Assembly: GCA_014905825.1 (NCBI GenBank)
Contig: JACGCN010000002.1
Location: 434,001 to 498,000 of the forward strand
Direction: 5' to 3'
DNA from: Lyophyllum atratum
Taxonomy: Eukaryota; Basidiomycota; Agaricomycetes; Agaricales; Lyophyllaceae
DNA: 64,000 nucleotides
Positions 26,499 to 36,747 of this stretch are shown here, in pieces. The position numbers were made by a program, and so were the translations under genes. Within the stretch, counting starts at the first letter, position 1. Every line of letters begins with the position of its first letter. A model generated the notes under the pieces. That model searched no databases. It was given only the letters and a program-made list of their open reading frames with translations, and was not told where the DNA came from.

Positions 26499-29400
26499 TC
26501 AGGAATCTTCGCTCACTCGAACGAGCTTTTCATAGGCCTAATAATTCAGTTCAACATCACCCTGTACATCACGAAAGACCCATCAGCGATCGTTCGGAAT
26601 CACGATTGAGAAAAAAGCACATACCTCAGCAACCAAGTCCATGTCATGATAGCTGATCCTCTTCCCAGCAGCCGCCCTCGGGTCCTCCTTCGCATCAGGT
26701 GGAGGCGGTGGAGGGGGCCCGATCGGCCCACCACCATTCCTCCCACGTCTTGGAACCCCTCTTTCTGCGACGCCGTTTCCGCTTACAAGCGCAGAATCCA
26801 AAGCCGCAGCCGCAGCCGTGGGCTTCGCTGGCAACCCTGCGCCGACGGGAAGCGTCGAGCCCTCTGTGCCAGGGGCGAACCCACTTATACGGTCGCTTAG
26901 GCGTCGGGCGGTCATGGCATCGTCACGTCGTCCGCCAGGAGGCGGTGGGTAGCCAGGGGCGCCATAGGGGGCTGGAGGACCGTTATTGAATGCATGAGGA
27001 TCCCAGTAGTTGTTGTGGTACGGTGGAGGATAACTGGGTGGGTAACCCCCGCCGCCACCACTACCGCCTCCGTAATATCCAGAGCGGCCATAGTCTCCGC
27101 CATGGTACGCAGGGGGTGCTAGTATGCCATATGCTTGAGGTGGGGGGGCTTGGCTGTTGTTGCCGACTTGCGGGGGTGGGTGAGAGAAGGGCTGTATGTG
27201 GTGAGGATCGAGGGCAAAGTTATTGAAGTATGGAAGCTGAAAGCCGGGAAACGTCAGCACAACGTTAATTCCTGTATAAACTGCTCTTACGTCGTCTAGG
27301 TGCTTAACAAGCTCGGGATGTTTGTTTGCGATGTGTTTCTCAACAAAGGATGTAGCCTTGAAGAGCTTCTGGCACGTCTTGCATCTGAATTTTCCTTCAT
27401 CTTCTTGCTTTAAGAATGGTTCAACAGCCTTTGTCAATTCCCTGCAATGAGTGGTGGAGTTAAGCGTACATACGAAAGCAGTAACAGGGGTCGACTTACT
27501 CATCGTAACTTTTACCACAGTACGCACGTGGATCAACTTCGTCTCGATTTATCAATAAAGCTAGTTTCGAGTCAAGCCATTCCAACCAGCGATCGTCTAC
27601 ATAATACGGCGTCAGTGGCGTTCGGCAACGAGAACCGAGACAATGAGGCACGCACCGTTTCGCTTGTAGTCCCGGTCCCCTTGTCGGTCTTTCTTCACAT
27701 CCCTTTCCTTCTCTTTCTCCTTCTCAGGCGCAAACTCCGCATCATCCATAACGTCCTCATCCTTCTTCTCCTTCTCTGCCTTCTCAGCTTCCGCAGCCTT
27801 CACCTCCTCAAGCATCGTCTTCGATAGCGGCTTTCTGGCATGCATCAAACACTTACGCTGCAATTCCTCAACGTGATCGGTTACAACAGAGCAATAATAG
27901 CAAGTGTTAAACGCAGCCCGCAGGTAGGCAATGTACAGATCCAACGAGATCACCGTCTGTATACACAAGGCGAGTCAGTCGACCTGATCAGGGAACAAAG
28001 ACAGAAATGGGATATTTGACCTTCTTCTCGTCATATGCCTTCTCGTCGTTCTCGTCAACCAGCCCGAGTTCACGCATGTTAGACATGACCTTCTCAATCC
28101 GCCGCTCGACCGCCTCACTTCCGTCCTCTTTCGGTTCTGGCTCGTCCTCCATCTCCTCGGTCTTGGGAGGCGCCATCGGGACATCTTGCGCGCCTTCCGT
28201 TGGAGCGGCTTTCTCCTCGCCTTTCGGTGGTGTAGGCGCGGGCTTGAACCGACGCAGCGTCCTGGCCTGGTCCTCAAGGACCTCAGCGAGTGTTTTCGCA
28301 CTCGCTAGATCTTTTTGTATCCTGTCAGGTTTGCTGGCAACTTCGGGCGCGTAGCGTATCCGGTTGACAAAGGGTCGTTGGTTGTAGGTGACGTGAAGCT
28401 TGAAGCCTTCGATCTGCACTCGAGGATCAAAACAAGAATGATACTTGAAAGTTGACAAGACTTACTTTCTTGTCCGAGAGCTCACTCAACACAGTTGGCA
28501 TATCGGCGTCCTCGCGAAATTTCAGCCAGCCAGCGCGGTAGTAATTGCGCTTCTGTAATGGGTCACCAAGAGCAAGATATATGAAACCCGGAATGCTTCC
28601 GCAAGCCTATGGCAAGCCGTTAGACGTGTCGATAAAGCATTTAGGACGTAGCGTACCTCTTCTAGTTTCACACGACCAATGTCGGGAGGAATAGTACGTA
28701 TCATAACTTGGTTGCCTTCAGGAGGAGCAGATACTTCCTCTCCACGGTTGGAACTAGAGTTCCTGCCGATCGGACCCCGGCCGTTTGTATCAGGTCTACT
28801 CGGTTCGTGGTCGCCAGGCTCATCATCTGCCTCGATATGGAACTGCATGTCGTCTTCGGGTCCTCCAGTTTTCGATTCCTCGGCAGGAGCACCGTTAGTC
28901 TCCGCTGTGGCACTCTCACCGTTGACAGGATTTTCCTTGACAGGTGACGGCGGTTCCAACTCAGGCTCATTCAAATCCGGGTCATATTTTCCTGACTCGA
29001 GGTCAACGAGGAAGGCATCGAGTCTACCCTTCCAACCCTCCTTCCTCACCCGCAAGCGCAAATTCTGAAGCTCCGGTGCGGGATCATATTTTTCCGCAAA
29101 CCAGGGCGATTTCCTATGATGCTCGAACATCGTTTGTAGCTACAATACTCATCAGGATTGAACAGGGAGTGCATGACGTCTAAGCTAACCTGTGTCGCGG
29201 CAAAATCTTTCTTATACTTTTCCCATTTGCTTTTGATACCATTACGAGGTTTAGAGCCGTCACCGGCCTCTTGCTCAGCAGCCTTGTCGGCGTTGTCCTC
29301 TTCAATAGCTTGTTGAGGATAGAACCACCGGAACCAGTCTGCGTATTGCTTCAAGGACGCAGGATAGTCAAAGGTATGTGGGTCGGGTGGTGCACGACGG

Positions 29401-29850
29401 GAAGGAGGAAACGAGGCAGGTCCACGCCTCGGCGGGGAATAGCCGTAGCCGCCGCGAGAATGTGCGTCTGCAGCAACTAAAATTAGCTACAGCCGTTTCT
29501 GAGAGTTTTTAAAAAAGCAAACCATAGTCATCACTATAACGTGGACGTGGGTCGTATCGCTCACGGTCATAGGGAGACATAGACCGGCGTCTCTTTCGGC
29601 CAGCTAGAGCATAGGATGAGTTAGTAACAACACGAGAAGAGGTCAAGTTTACCGCACCTTCATCTGGAGGTGGGCTGCGACTCCGGCGACGGTTATAGTC
29701 GTAGCCAGCCCTGTCTCTTTCATAACCCCACCCGCGGTCCCGGTCATAACCATCATATTCGCCACGGAGAGGTTCTTGAGCACCCTCTGGATACGGCGGC
29801 CTAGAGCGGGGAGAACGAGAACGAGAACGTGCAGGATAAGTCCAGGACAT
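26499..29850 (-). CDS. ARS2/SERRATE zinc-finger protein of the nuclear cap-binding complex
   Basis: The start MSWTYPARSRSRSPRSRPP and the following RS/RDR-rich stretch match the disordered N-terminus of ARS2/SERRATE. Next comes the conserved fold FDYPASLKQYADWFRWFYPQ, with KPRNGIKSKWEKYKKDFAAT, MFEHHRKSPWFAEKYDP and RKEGWKGRLDAFLVDLESG. A degenerate RRM-like middle contains VMIRTIPPDIGRVKLEEV. The C2H2-type finger EGKFRCKTCQKLFKATSFVE-KHIANKHPELVKHLDDV is followed by YFNNFALDPHHIQPF, as in animal ARS2. The tail is Gly/Pro/Tyr-rich with GGGSGGGGGYPPSYPPPYH. The last exon ends AYEKLVRVSEDS, with TGA at 26499-26501. ARS2 bridges the cap-binding complex to RNA export, 3'-end processing and decay factors. 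CBP80 and an NCBP3-like gene are in the same window. Confidence 0.93.
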
Positions 29851-30167
29851 GTTTAAGAAGAAAGCTGAGTTTTTAGAGAGAGAGAACAAGACGGCCGATC
29901 AGAGCCTGTCTGAGAGAGGTCGAGCATAGTGAAGCACAGACCTCTTGGGATCACGACACGAAGCGTTGGACGTTGGCTACGGTGAGCTCAACTCTGCTCA
30001 ATGGTGTTCGCGATCAACCGGCCAACATGCAGACTTCTCACTCATATGATATTTAGACGCCGATTCAAATATTAGCGAACTCCGATCTGAGGCCCGTGCG
30101 TCTAACGCGACACGGTGAACTCGACGGCGGGGAGATGCGAATGTTACATGTACCCTATCCTTCTAGT
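29851..30167. other. Short intergenic between ARS2 and ESF2
   Basis: 317 bp; ARS2 promoter plus ESF2 3' UTR. Nothing else seen. Confidence 0.55.
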
Positions 30168-31115
30168 CTAGAATATACTCGATAGTACAGTATCCAACTG
30201 TCCCTCAGAAGATTTTTTCTTTTTACGATTTTGTGAGCTTTCCTCGCTCTCCTCGATCGCTCTTTTACTTGGCCGTTCTGTCCGCGGCTTGAACTGCAGC
30301 TCCTCACCCTTTTCTCGTTTCTTCTCTGCCCGTTTTTCCAAGACACGCGCCAGCTCAACATTCTTGAGGTACTCCTGTTGTTCCGTTCTCGAGTGAGACA
30401 GCTCGACACGAAGCTTCGCAGCATGGATAGCCGCCTCATGTGCTGCAAGAAAGATACACTTAGCATTATAACGAGGAGGCGTAAAATTGTCACTCACCAA
30501 CTTGTTCAGTCAGCATATTCCACTTGAACTTGGGCAAGTATTTCATTGTCCAGATGTCGTCGCGCCATCGTGTCCCCTTCTTCCCACCAATCGGTTGCGC
30601 GTTTAACATCTCGGCGGTGGTGCGAGCAATCTTCTTGTCCTTAAATTCCACCCATCCCTCCGTGAAATGTGCCTTCTTCGTCGCGGTATATTTTTTGCGC
30701 AAGTACGCCCGCTTCGCATCTGCGTTGAAGGTCCCATCAGGCCTTCGACCTTAATTACGATACAGTGTTACACACCTTCCTGCTGCAAGTAAACGCGTCC
30801 AATCTCGCCATGCATACTCATCAGGTGCCGCACTTTCGTCGGTCGCATCCCAGGTGGTATCCGTGAAATATAAATAACACCAGCCCGGTCCTGGATTTTC
30901 TGGAATTCCTCGAGTGCTTCGCGAGTCAGGGGTTTTACGACCTTTTCAGATGGCGCAGAGAAGCCCTCGGGGTCCATTCCCTCGACTAGGTCGTCAGGTT
31001 CTGAGATGTTTTCTTCCTCATCGCTGATTTGTGCCTCATCCTCAAGGTCGGACGCATGAGAGCCACCAAACCGAGATGGCCCTGCTTCTGATTCCTCTGG
31101 GTGTAATTTTGGCAT
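30168..31115 (-). CDS. ESF2: ESF2/ABT1 pre-rRNA processing RNA-binding protein
   Basis: Three exons give about 280 residues. The N-terminus is acidic ([20 protein letters not shown]). The RRM starts [20 protein letters not shown], followed by [12 protein letters not shown] 27-nt-scale gap spans the splice to [20 protein letters not shown]. The hallmark ESF2/ABT1 block comes next: [40 protein letters not shown] and [18 protein letters not shown] coiled, Lys-rich tail ends DTVLSSIF. Yeast Esf2 is a nucleolar component of the small-subunit processome that stimulates the helicase Dbp8. I chose the ATG at 31115 ([12 protein letters not shown]) because upstream codons read as intergenic. Together with KRR1 it is the second SSU-processome gene here. 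Confidence 0.93.
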
Positions 31116-33193
31116 GAGATACGAGAAGGAAGCGTACCGAATCCGTTGCTGCACAGTGCCGGGGTCCAGGAACTCAGAGTCTCAGTCAGGCTGGCAAAAG
31201 TTTATCTGTGCACGTGCTCGCAATGGGTGTTGGCCCCCGGAGAAAATAAGGCCAAACATGAAATGGTTTCTTCGCTGTTCGAGTCACTCTTGCAGTTTAT
31301 TCCCGGTTTCTACGATCAATACACGTATCATCCTCTCACAAAAGGCAGCACCTAAAGACGGCATGGACAGTGGAAAAATTCAGGACGCCGACTCAGAACT
31401 CAGCGATGTGGTGCCACTGAAGATAATAGTTCAAAGGGGAAGTCCGAAGGATCGTGCCATCCTCTCTTCGCTGGTCCTAGTTTTTAGTGCCTTACGAATC
31501 AAAAATTCGTGGATTCCGCAGCCATTAATCTAGAGAAGGTCTGGCTACCTTTTCGCGAGGAACCCTCAATATCAATCCGCTTGGCGTGGCGCTTGGGCCG
31601 CGTTCACACCAAACTTACCACTCTGGCAACTTACTCTGCGCCTCGTTCTGGCGCTTCTTGAGCGCTATCTTTGGCCTTACATATCAACACATTTCACACA
31701 AAAGTACTTGGAGGTAGGATCCTTGAAATAAATGTAGTTGACCTGAATGAATCAGTGAACATCGTCTACAGCTAGCACACACAATCTGGTGCTTATATGT
31801 CGATGAATCAGAACGGAGGAAGGAAAGACAAGCATAATTAACGTGCATTTGGTTCGATTCGGCCAGATCAACGTCAACACAAGCAGTGTCGACACAGTCA
31901 TGGCACGAATCTTAAGCCCGGGGCCCAACGGCAAGGGAGCACGAGGAGGGCACGGATACGCACCCCCCTTTCCCCGGGAACAGATGGCGCAGGCGGACAA
32001 AAGCGAGCCACATGTACAGGAAGCACCAGAAGGACAGACCCCTCCTTGCCATCGCAGGTAACAAATGGGATGGGCGAACAAAAGCGGGCGGGTGGAACAC
32101 ACGAATTGGGTGAGCAACGCGAGCGACAATGGATGGATCCAACATTTTTCTAGGTCGCGCAGCTTCCCTACAGAAAAAGTAGTGAAGAAGAGGAGAAATG
32201 ATGACATGCAGCGCAGACGACAAAGTTGGTCGGAGACAGTCGAAACATGCAATCTGAGAAGGAAGGAGATGAAGGAAGAGCTTTTGAGGTTTTCAAGCTG
32301 CCTTTATACGATCACCACATGCACGCCACACTAGCTCTCGAAGGCAGTGCAAGAATAGCGACACGGACTCGGTCACTCAAGAATCGACATTCCGGTGCTC
32401 CGGAGTCCAGAGTTGTCGGGCTCACATCACGAGCGCATAGCATGAATGGCGAAAGCGCTTTACGAAAAGAGGTTCTAATAGAATACAGTTGAACCGGTTC
32501 CGGTACTCGTGTCCGAGGGCTCAGTATACTTCCCTAATTCGGGAGGCGGGGGCTATGCAACTCCGCTTGGGTTGTGGCCCTGTGGGCGTGGGTGGGCGTC
32601 TACCCTGTCGTCTACTAGGCGTGAAGTACTTTCTCGTATGATACAATTTCATCCATTTCATCATCGTCGCATGTTGCCTTGATGCTTTGAAGGTGAAAAT
32701 TCTGACTCCGGCAAGCTGGTGTGGCGTAATGGCTTCTGCTTACCTGGATTTTGAAGTTCAGGTCTATACCACGACTCCGAACGCCGTGACGTCTTGTGGG
32801 TCCAGAGCCTCATGTTTTCAAAACGCCGACGCTCGAATGGTCTTCCTTTGACTCATACTTGACTCATGCCAGTTGTGACTCTTGAGGACCCACAGACCGC
32901 ATTGAACAAAAAAGATCCCTCCGATATCCTGCTTTCAGTCGACTGGTGTAAGAGATAAGAGAGTGCCCGCTTCGGGCGACGGGCAGATCCTGAGACGATG
33001 GTCAAGGAAGGAAATAGCAGGATTTATCCGCTGTGTCATTCGCTTCTGCTTCTTTTGGAGGCAACGCCCTGAACGAAGTCCGACAAGGACTTTGAATAAA
33101 ACTAGTCAGATTTCTGAGCGGTATATCGGCGACACGATATTATCTACGGGAAACGACGAAAAATGAGCAGCACGTAGTAAAACAGTCAAAGAA
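31116..33193. other. Intergenic, 2.1 kb, no gene recognised
   Basis: Long gene-free stretch between ESF2 and CBP80. A 166-codon minus frame (31752-32252) is Cys/Leu/Pro-rich, but no start context, splice partner or domain supports it. Two TGACTCA boxes lie 11 bp apart near 32848-32865; these match the bZIP consensus, but with no neighbouring start they cannot be assigned. Confidence 0.45.
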
Positions 33194-36100
33194 TCACGAG
33201 ATATCTTGGCCAATCGCCACATTCCACGTCTTCTTGAGCAGTTCAGCCGCGGGGTCCGTCGAGCCTTCAAATCTCGCAAACGACACGGTATACAAGGTGT
33301 TGGAGTAGTTGCGCAGATACGGCGAATACTAGATGCCAAGCCAGCAAGACGTGAGATGAGGTCATATAAAGAAGAAAGGAAAAGGGAGGGGAGAGATGAA
33401 CGCACGGCTCTGCAGAATTGCCTGTACCATCCCCACGTCTCCCACGCATTCCACTCATCATTGCTCCAGTTCGCACGATTGTGCCAGGCTTGCTCCGTGA
33501 TGACAGTGCGCGAGTGGGGATTCGGGTTCGAGTCCGCCGCCGCGGGCGCAAGGCACGACACGAAGCCCTCCAACGTCCGAGACAGCGCCGCCTTTTGTTC
33601 GCGGGTCAGGCTCGTGAACGCCTTGATGGCAGTGGTCATGGCGGGGTTATCCACAGGCGCATCCTCTGGGGAGAGTCACGCATAGACATGTTAGTCGCAG
33701 GTCCATCCACAATCCCAAATCTTTCCTTACCTTGCTTGACCTCCGCATCAACTTCCATCGAGTTATCCTGCGCCTTCGCCCTCGCCCTCGTATCATCCTC
33801 CTCCTTCCTCAACGCCGCCACCTTCCTCCTCGCAATCACCACCCTCCCATTCGCCTTATCCAGCGCCCCCCTCATCAAATCCCACTCAAACGCATTCAAA
33901 CTCAACGGCCCCGTCAGCTCACTCGGCTGCCCCAGCCCCGCCCCATTCACAAACGTCCACCCCACCACATCATTCGGGTCCACAATCTGGTACTGCATCA
34001 GCTTATCAAACACAATCCCCACCATCTGGCGGTTGTTCTTCCAGAACGACGCGGCGGAGGTGAGGATGCCGGCTTTGGCCTCGGGGTTCTCGCTGGCGAC
34101 GCTGCGGAGGAGGGGGAGGTAGCGCTCGATGGCGTTGAGGAGGTGGGAGAAGGAGCGGGAGCCGATGTGGAGGAGGGATTGGACGGCGATGGAGCGGACG
34201 GTGGCGTCGACGTTGATGTGGCCTTCTTCGGAGGTCTCGAGGGTGGTTTTGAGGGTTTCGAGGTTGGAGATGACGTCTTCGGCTTTGGCGCGCCCGCGGA
34301 AGAGGTTCAGGACGGATTGGGCGGCGTCATGGTGCGGGTTGGCTGGAAGTCGTTTTTAGTAAGTGGAGAGAGGTCGATGGTCAGGACTTACTGGGGTCAT
34401 CGTATTCGTAGTCGGGTCCAGGGGCCTGCTCTGGCACTGTGAAAGCCTCGGGCGGGTGCATGGCTTCCGGCAACGTTTTAAGAATGCGATCATGGTACGA
34501 CAACCGAATCTCGAACTCGATAGCACGTCGCATGAAAGTACGCCGGGGGTGCTGAACAGTCAAGGCAAGGTCCGGCACCCTGTCCGCCAGTTAGCGGGAA
34601 TAGACTTCAGGAAGAAAGAACAAGGGCACACCATTCTTTCCACACCCATTGGAAGCCGAAGTTACTCATATGAACCGCGAACCACTCTGCGAATCTACGA
34701 GCAGCCTCGACGTCCAAGCCCTCCGAAAGGGTGCCATAGAGCTTCCGGATAGATTTGCCAACAGCGGGACCCACTGTCGATGGCGAGAGCTTGCAGAGTT
34801 CTGTGATGAGCGAAATGTAGTAGATAGATTTATGGGACGACTCTGGGAGGATCAACAAGGCACCGAGGATTGTCTGAAACAAAGATCAGTTTCGTGCTTG
34901 GAGGACAAACGAGAAGCAAAAACACCTCGATCACTGTGCTCTCTAGCTGCCAGTCCTTGCCAGGCGCAGGCTCGACATCCGTCGGGGCGCCAGGTTTTGG
35001 TTTGAATGCACCAGGAAGGTTCCATTTAGGGTATTCCAGGAGAAGCCTCGCGCATTCTTTTCGGTTCACCTCGAAAATTGCGATGGTATCCAGGAGGGCG
35101 GTGCGCACAGCATATCCAGAGGGTGTATTGGGGTCGGGTGAGATCTAGGAAAAGTGAGTATGGGTTTCAGCAAGACACATGTAGTAGTCGATGGCGTACG
35201 TCATTGTCGAAGAGCCTCAAGAAATACTCTGGCCATTCATCCTTCTTTACTTGGGCTTCCTCTTCAGAGTCGGCCGAGAGTCCGTCAAGCTCGATGATTT
35301 CTGGAGGGACGAGGACAGATGGAAGGTTGAAAGGAGTGAAGGAGGCTGAATCAAGCTCTGGGAAGCTGGCGTAAGGCTGCGGAAAGCTGTCTGTGACCTG
35401 CGAGAAGTTAGAATCGTTGAGAGTCTTCAAGGTATAGAGGGCTGTGTCCAGGAGCTGCAACAAAGTCAGCCGCGAGCGCAGAAAAAAGACGAAGAACACT
35501 GACCTCATCTCCATTCTCAATCGCCACGATGTCAGAGTAGACCTTGATTGTCGGCTGGACCAACCACTTGGAGCTCTTCGTGGTATCATTGAAGGTCTGA
35601 ATCGCGTTGATGATTTCCGTCACACTCGTAGCCGAATAGGGCTTCAGACTGGGACCGCCAATCATCAGGCCCTCAGCTGCACACAGAGCAGCCTTTTTCG
35701 CTCGTCCGTAGGAGACACCGAATTCGTCGAAGACCGCGGTGAATGATTGCAGGAGCACGACCATAGACTCCACTGAGACGAGTTGCGCGACCGTCAAATG
35801 TGCGAAGAATTGGATCTGTGGGGGGCATGAAGGTTAGGCGCTCAGGTAACGCTGGTGGGAACGTACACATAGACGCGTCTCTCTCCACGCCAATTTGTCA
35901 AGATAGGCCTGGAAGCCTTTCCAAAAGTCTTCGAGAACGAGCCTTCCGAGGGGGGGTCCCTCTTTCTCCTCAGAATCCGGCTGAGGGTCGTGGAGAAGGC
36001 GAATCAAAGCAGCGTAGTAGGGGATTTTATACGGCTGTTCTGTCACGCTAAAGACTCCTTCAGAACGATACTGCCATCCCGAAAGTGGAGAACATACCCA

Positions 36101-36430
36101 AGACGAAACGCCTCTGAGATGTTAGCGACATTCCGTGGTTCATGCTCCCATATTTGCTTTTGCAGGCGAGGAAGTTCTTCAATCGCGTCCTATGTCCAAC
36201 TCTTCGTGAGCGATAGCGTAGCATTACACAGGTGCCTCATACCACTTCTCCCAGTTTTATAATAGCAGTCCGGAGCTTCTCTTCTGGCGTCTCGTAAGGT
36301 TCGCGGCGCCTATCATCATAGTCGTCTGTAGTGCAGATGTGTTCCAGCAGACAACTTAGGCCGGAGTAACTTTCGCATTCTCACCTCTGTGTTGTCGGCG
36401 TCGGTAGCCTCCACGTCGCTCGTAGCTCAT
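33194..36430 (-). CDS. Nuclear cap-binding protein subunit 1 (CBP80), MIF4G repeats
   Basis: The start MSYERRGGYRRRQHRG is a short basic tail with a likely nuclear signal. MIF4G-type helical repeats follow, with conserved CBP80 blocks: PYETPEEKLRTAIIKLGEV, KIPYYAALIRLLH, QFFAHLTVAQLVSVESMVVL, ARRFAEWFAVHMSNFGFQWV, PRRTFMRRAIEFEIRLSYHD, FDKLMQYQIVDPNDVVGWTF and AWETWGWYRQFCRAYSPYLR. The last exon ends WNVAIGQDIS, with TGA at 33194-33196. About ten introns are needed. CBP80 holds CBP20 on the 5' cap of Pol II transcripts and recruits ARS2 and export factors. Length is about 900 residues, usual for fungal CBP80. Neighbours ARS2 and the NCBP3-like gene act on the same complex. Confidence 0.95.
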
Positions 36431-36747
36431 TCTTGGCGAGGTAAAAGAAAATGTATAATTCTTGGGTTCGCTGCTGCCGTGTGGGCTGGGCGAAGACGCT
36501 GGCAGTGGCTGCAGATGAACGTTCAACTTCACGAAAAGTTGCTGTTTCAAGGTCGGCCACGTGATCAAGCCACAATGTTCCCGGCTGTCCCCTGGGCCTC
36601 TTCTCCTTCTCGACGGCTGCTGGGTATTTCGCGGTAACATAAAGGGAGTCCAGCTTTCTCGACTCACCTTAAGCATTGGTGAGCCTTTTTTGTCTTGGAA
36701 TCCATTGCTTATACTGATCGTTTTTCGTGTCCAGGAATGCGAACCGC
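36431..36747. promoter_or_regulatory. Divergent promoter region, CBP80 and PPR-like gene
   Basis: 317 bp separate the two start codons, so both genes share this upstream region. No clear TATA box or repeated operator. Confidence 0.5.

Noticed and set aside
31752..32252. 166-codon minus-strand frame between ESF2 and CBP80
   Set aside because: Cys/Leu-rich composition without a start context, splice sites or family match.
32845..32875. Paired TGACTCA boxes as a regulatory site
   Set aside because: The nearest start codon is more than 3 kb away and the boxes lie downstream of CBP80, so no target can be named.
33510..33535. tRNA-like T-loop string GGTTCGAGTCC
   Set aside because: Lies inside a CBP80 coding exon and no acceptor stem or anticodon arm can be paired around it.
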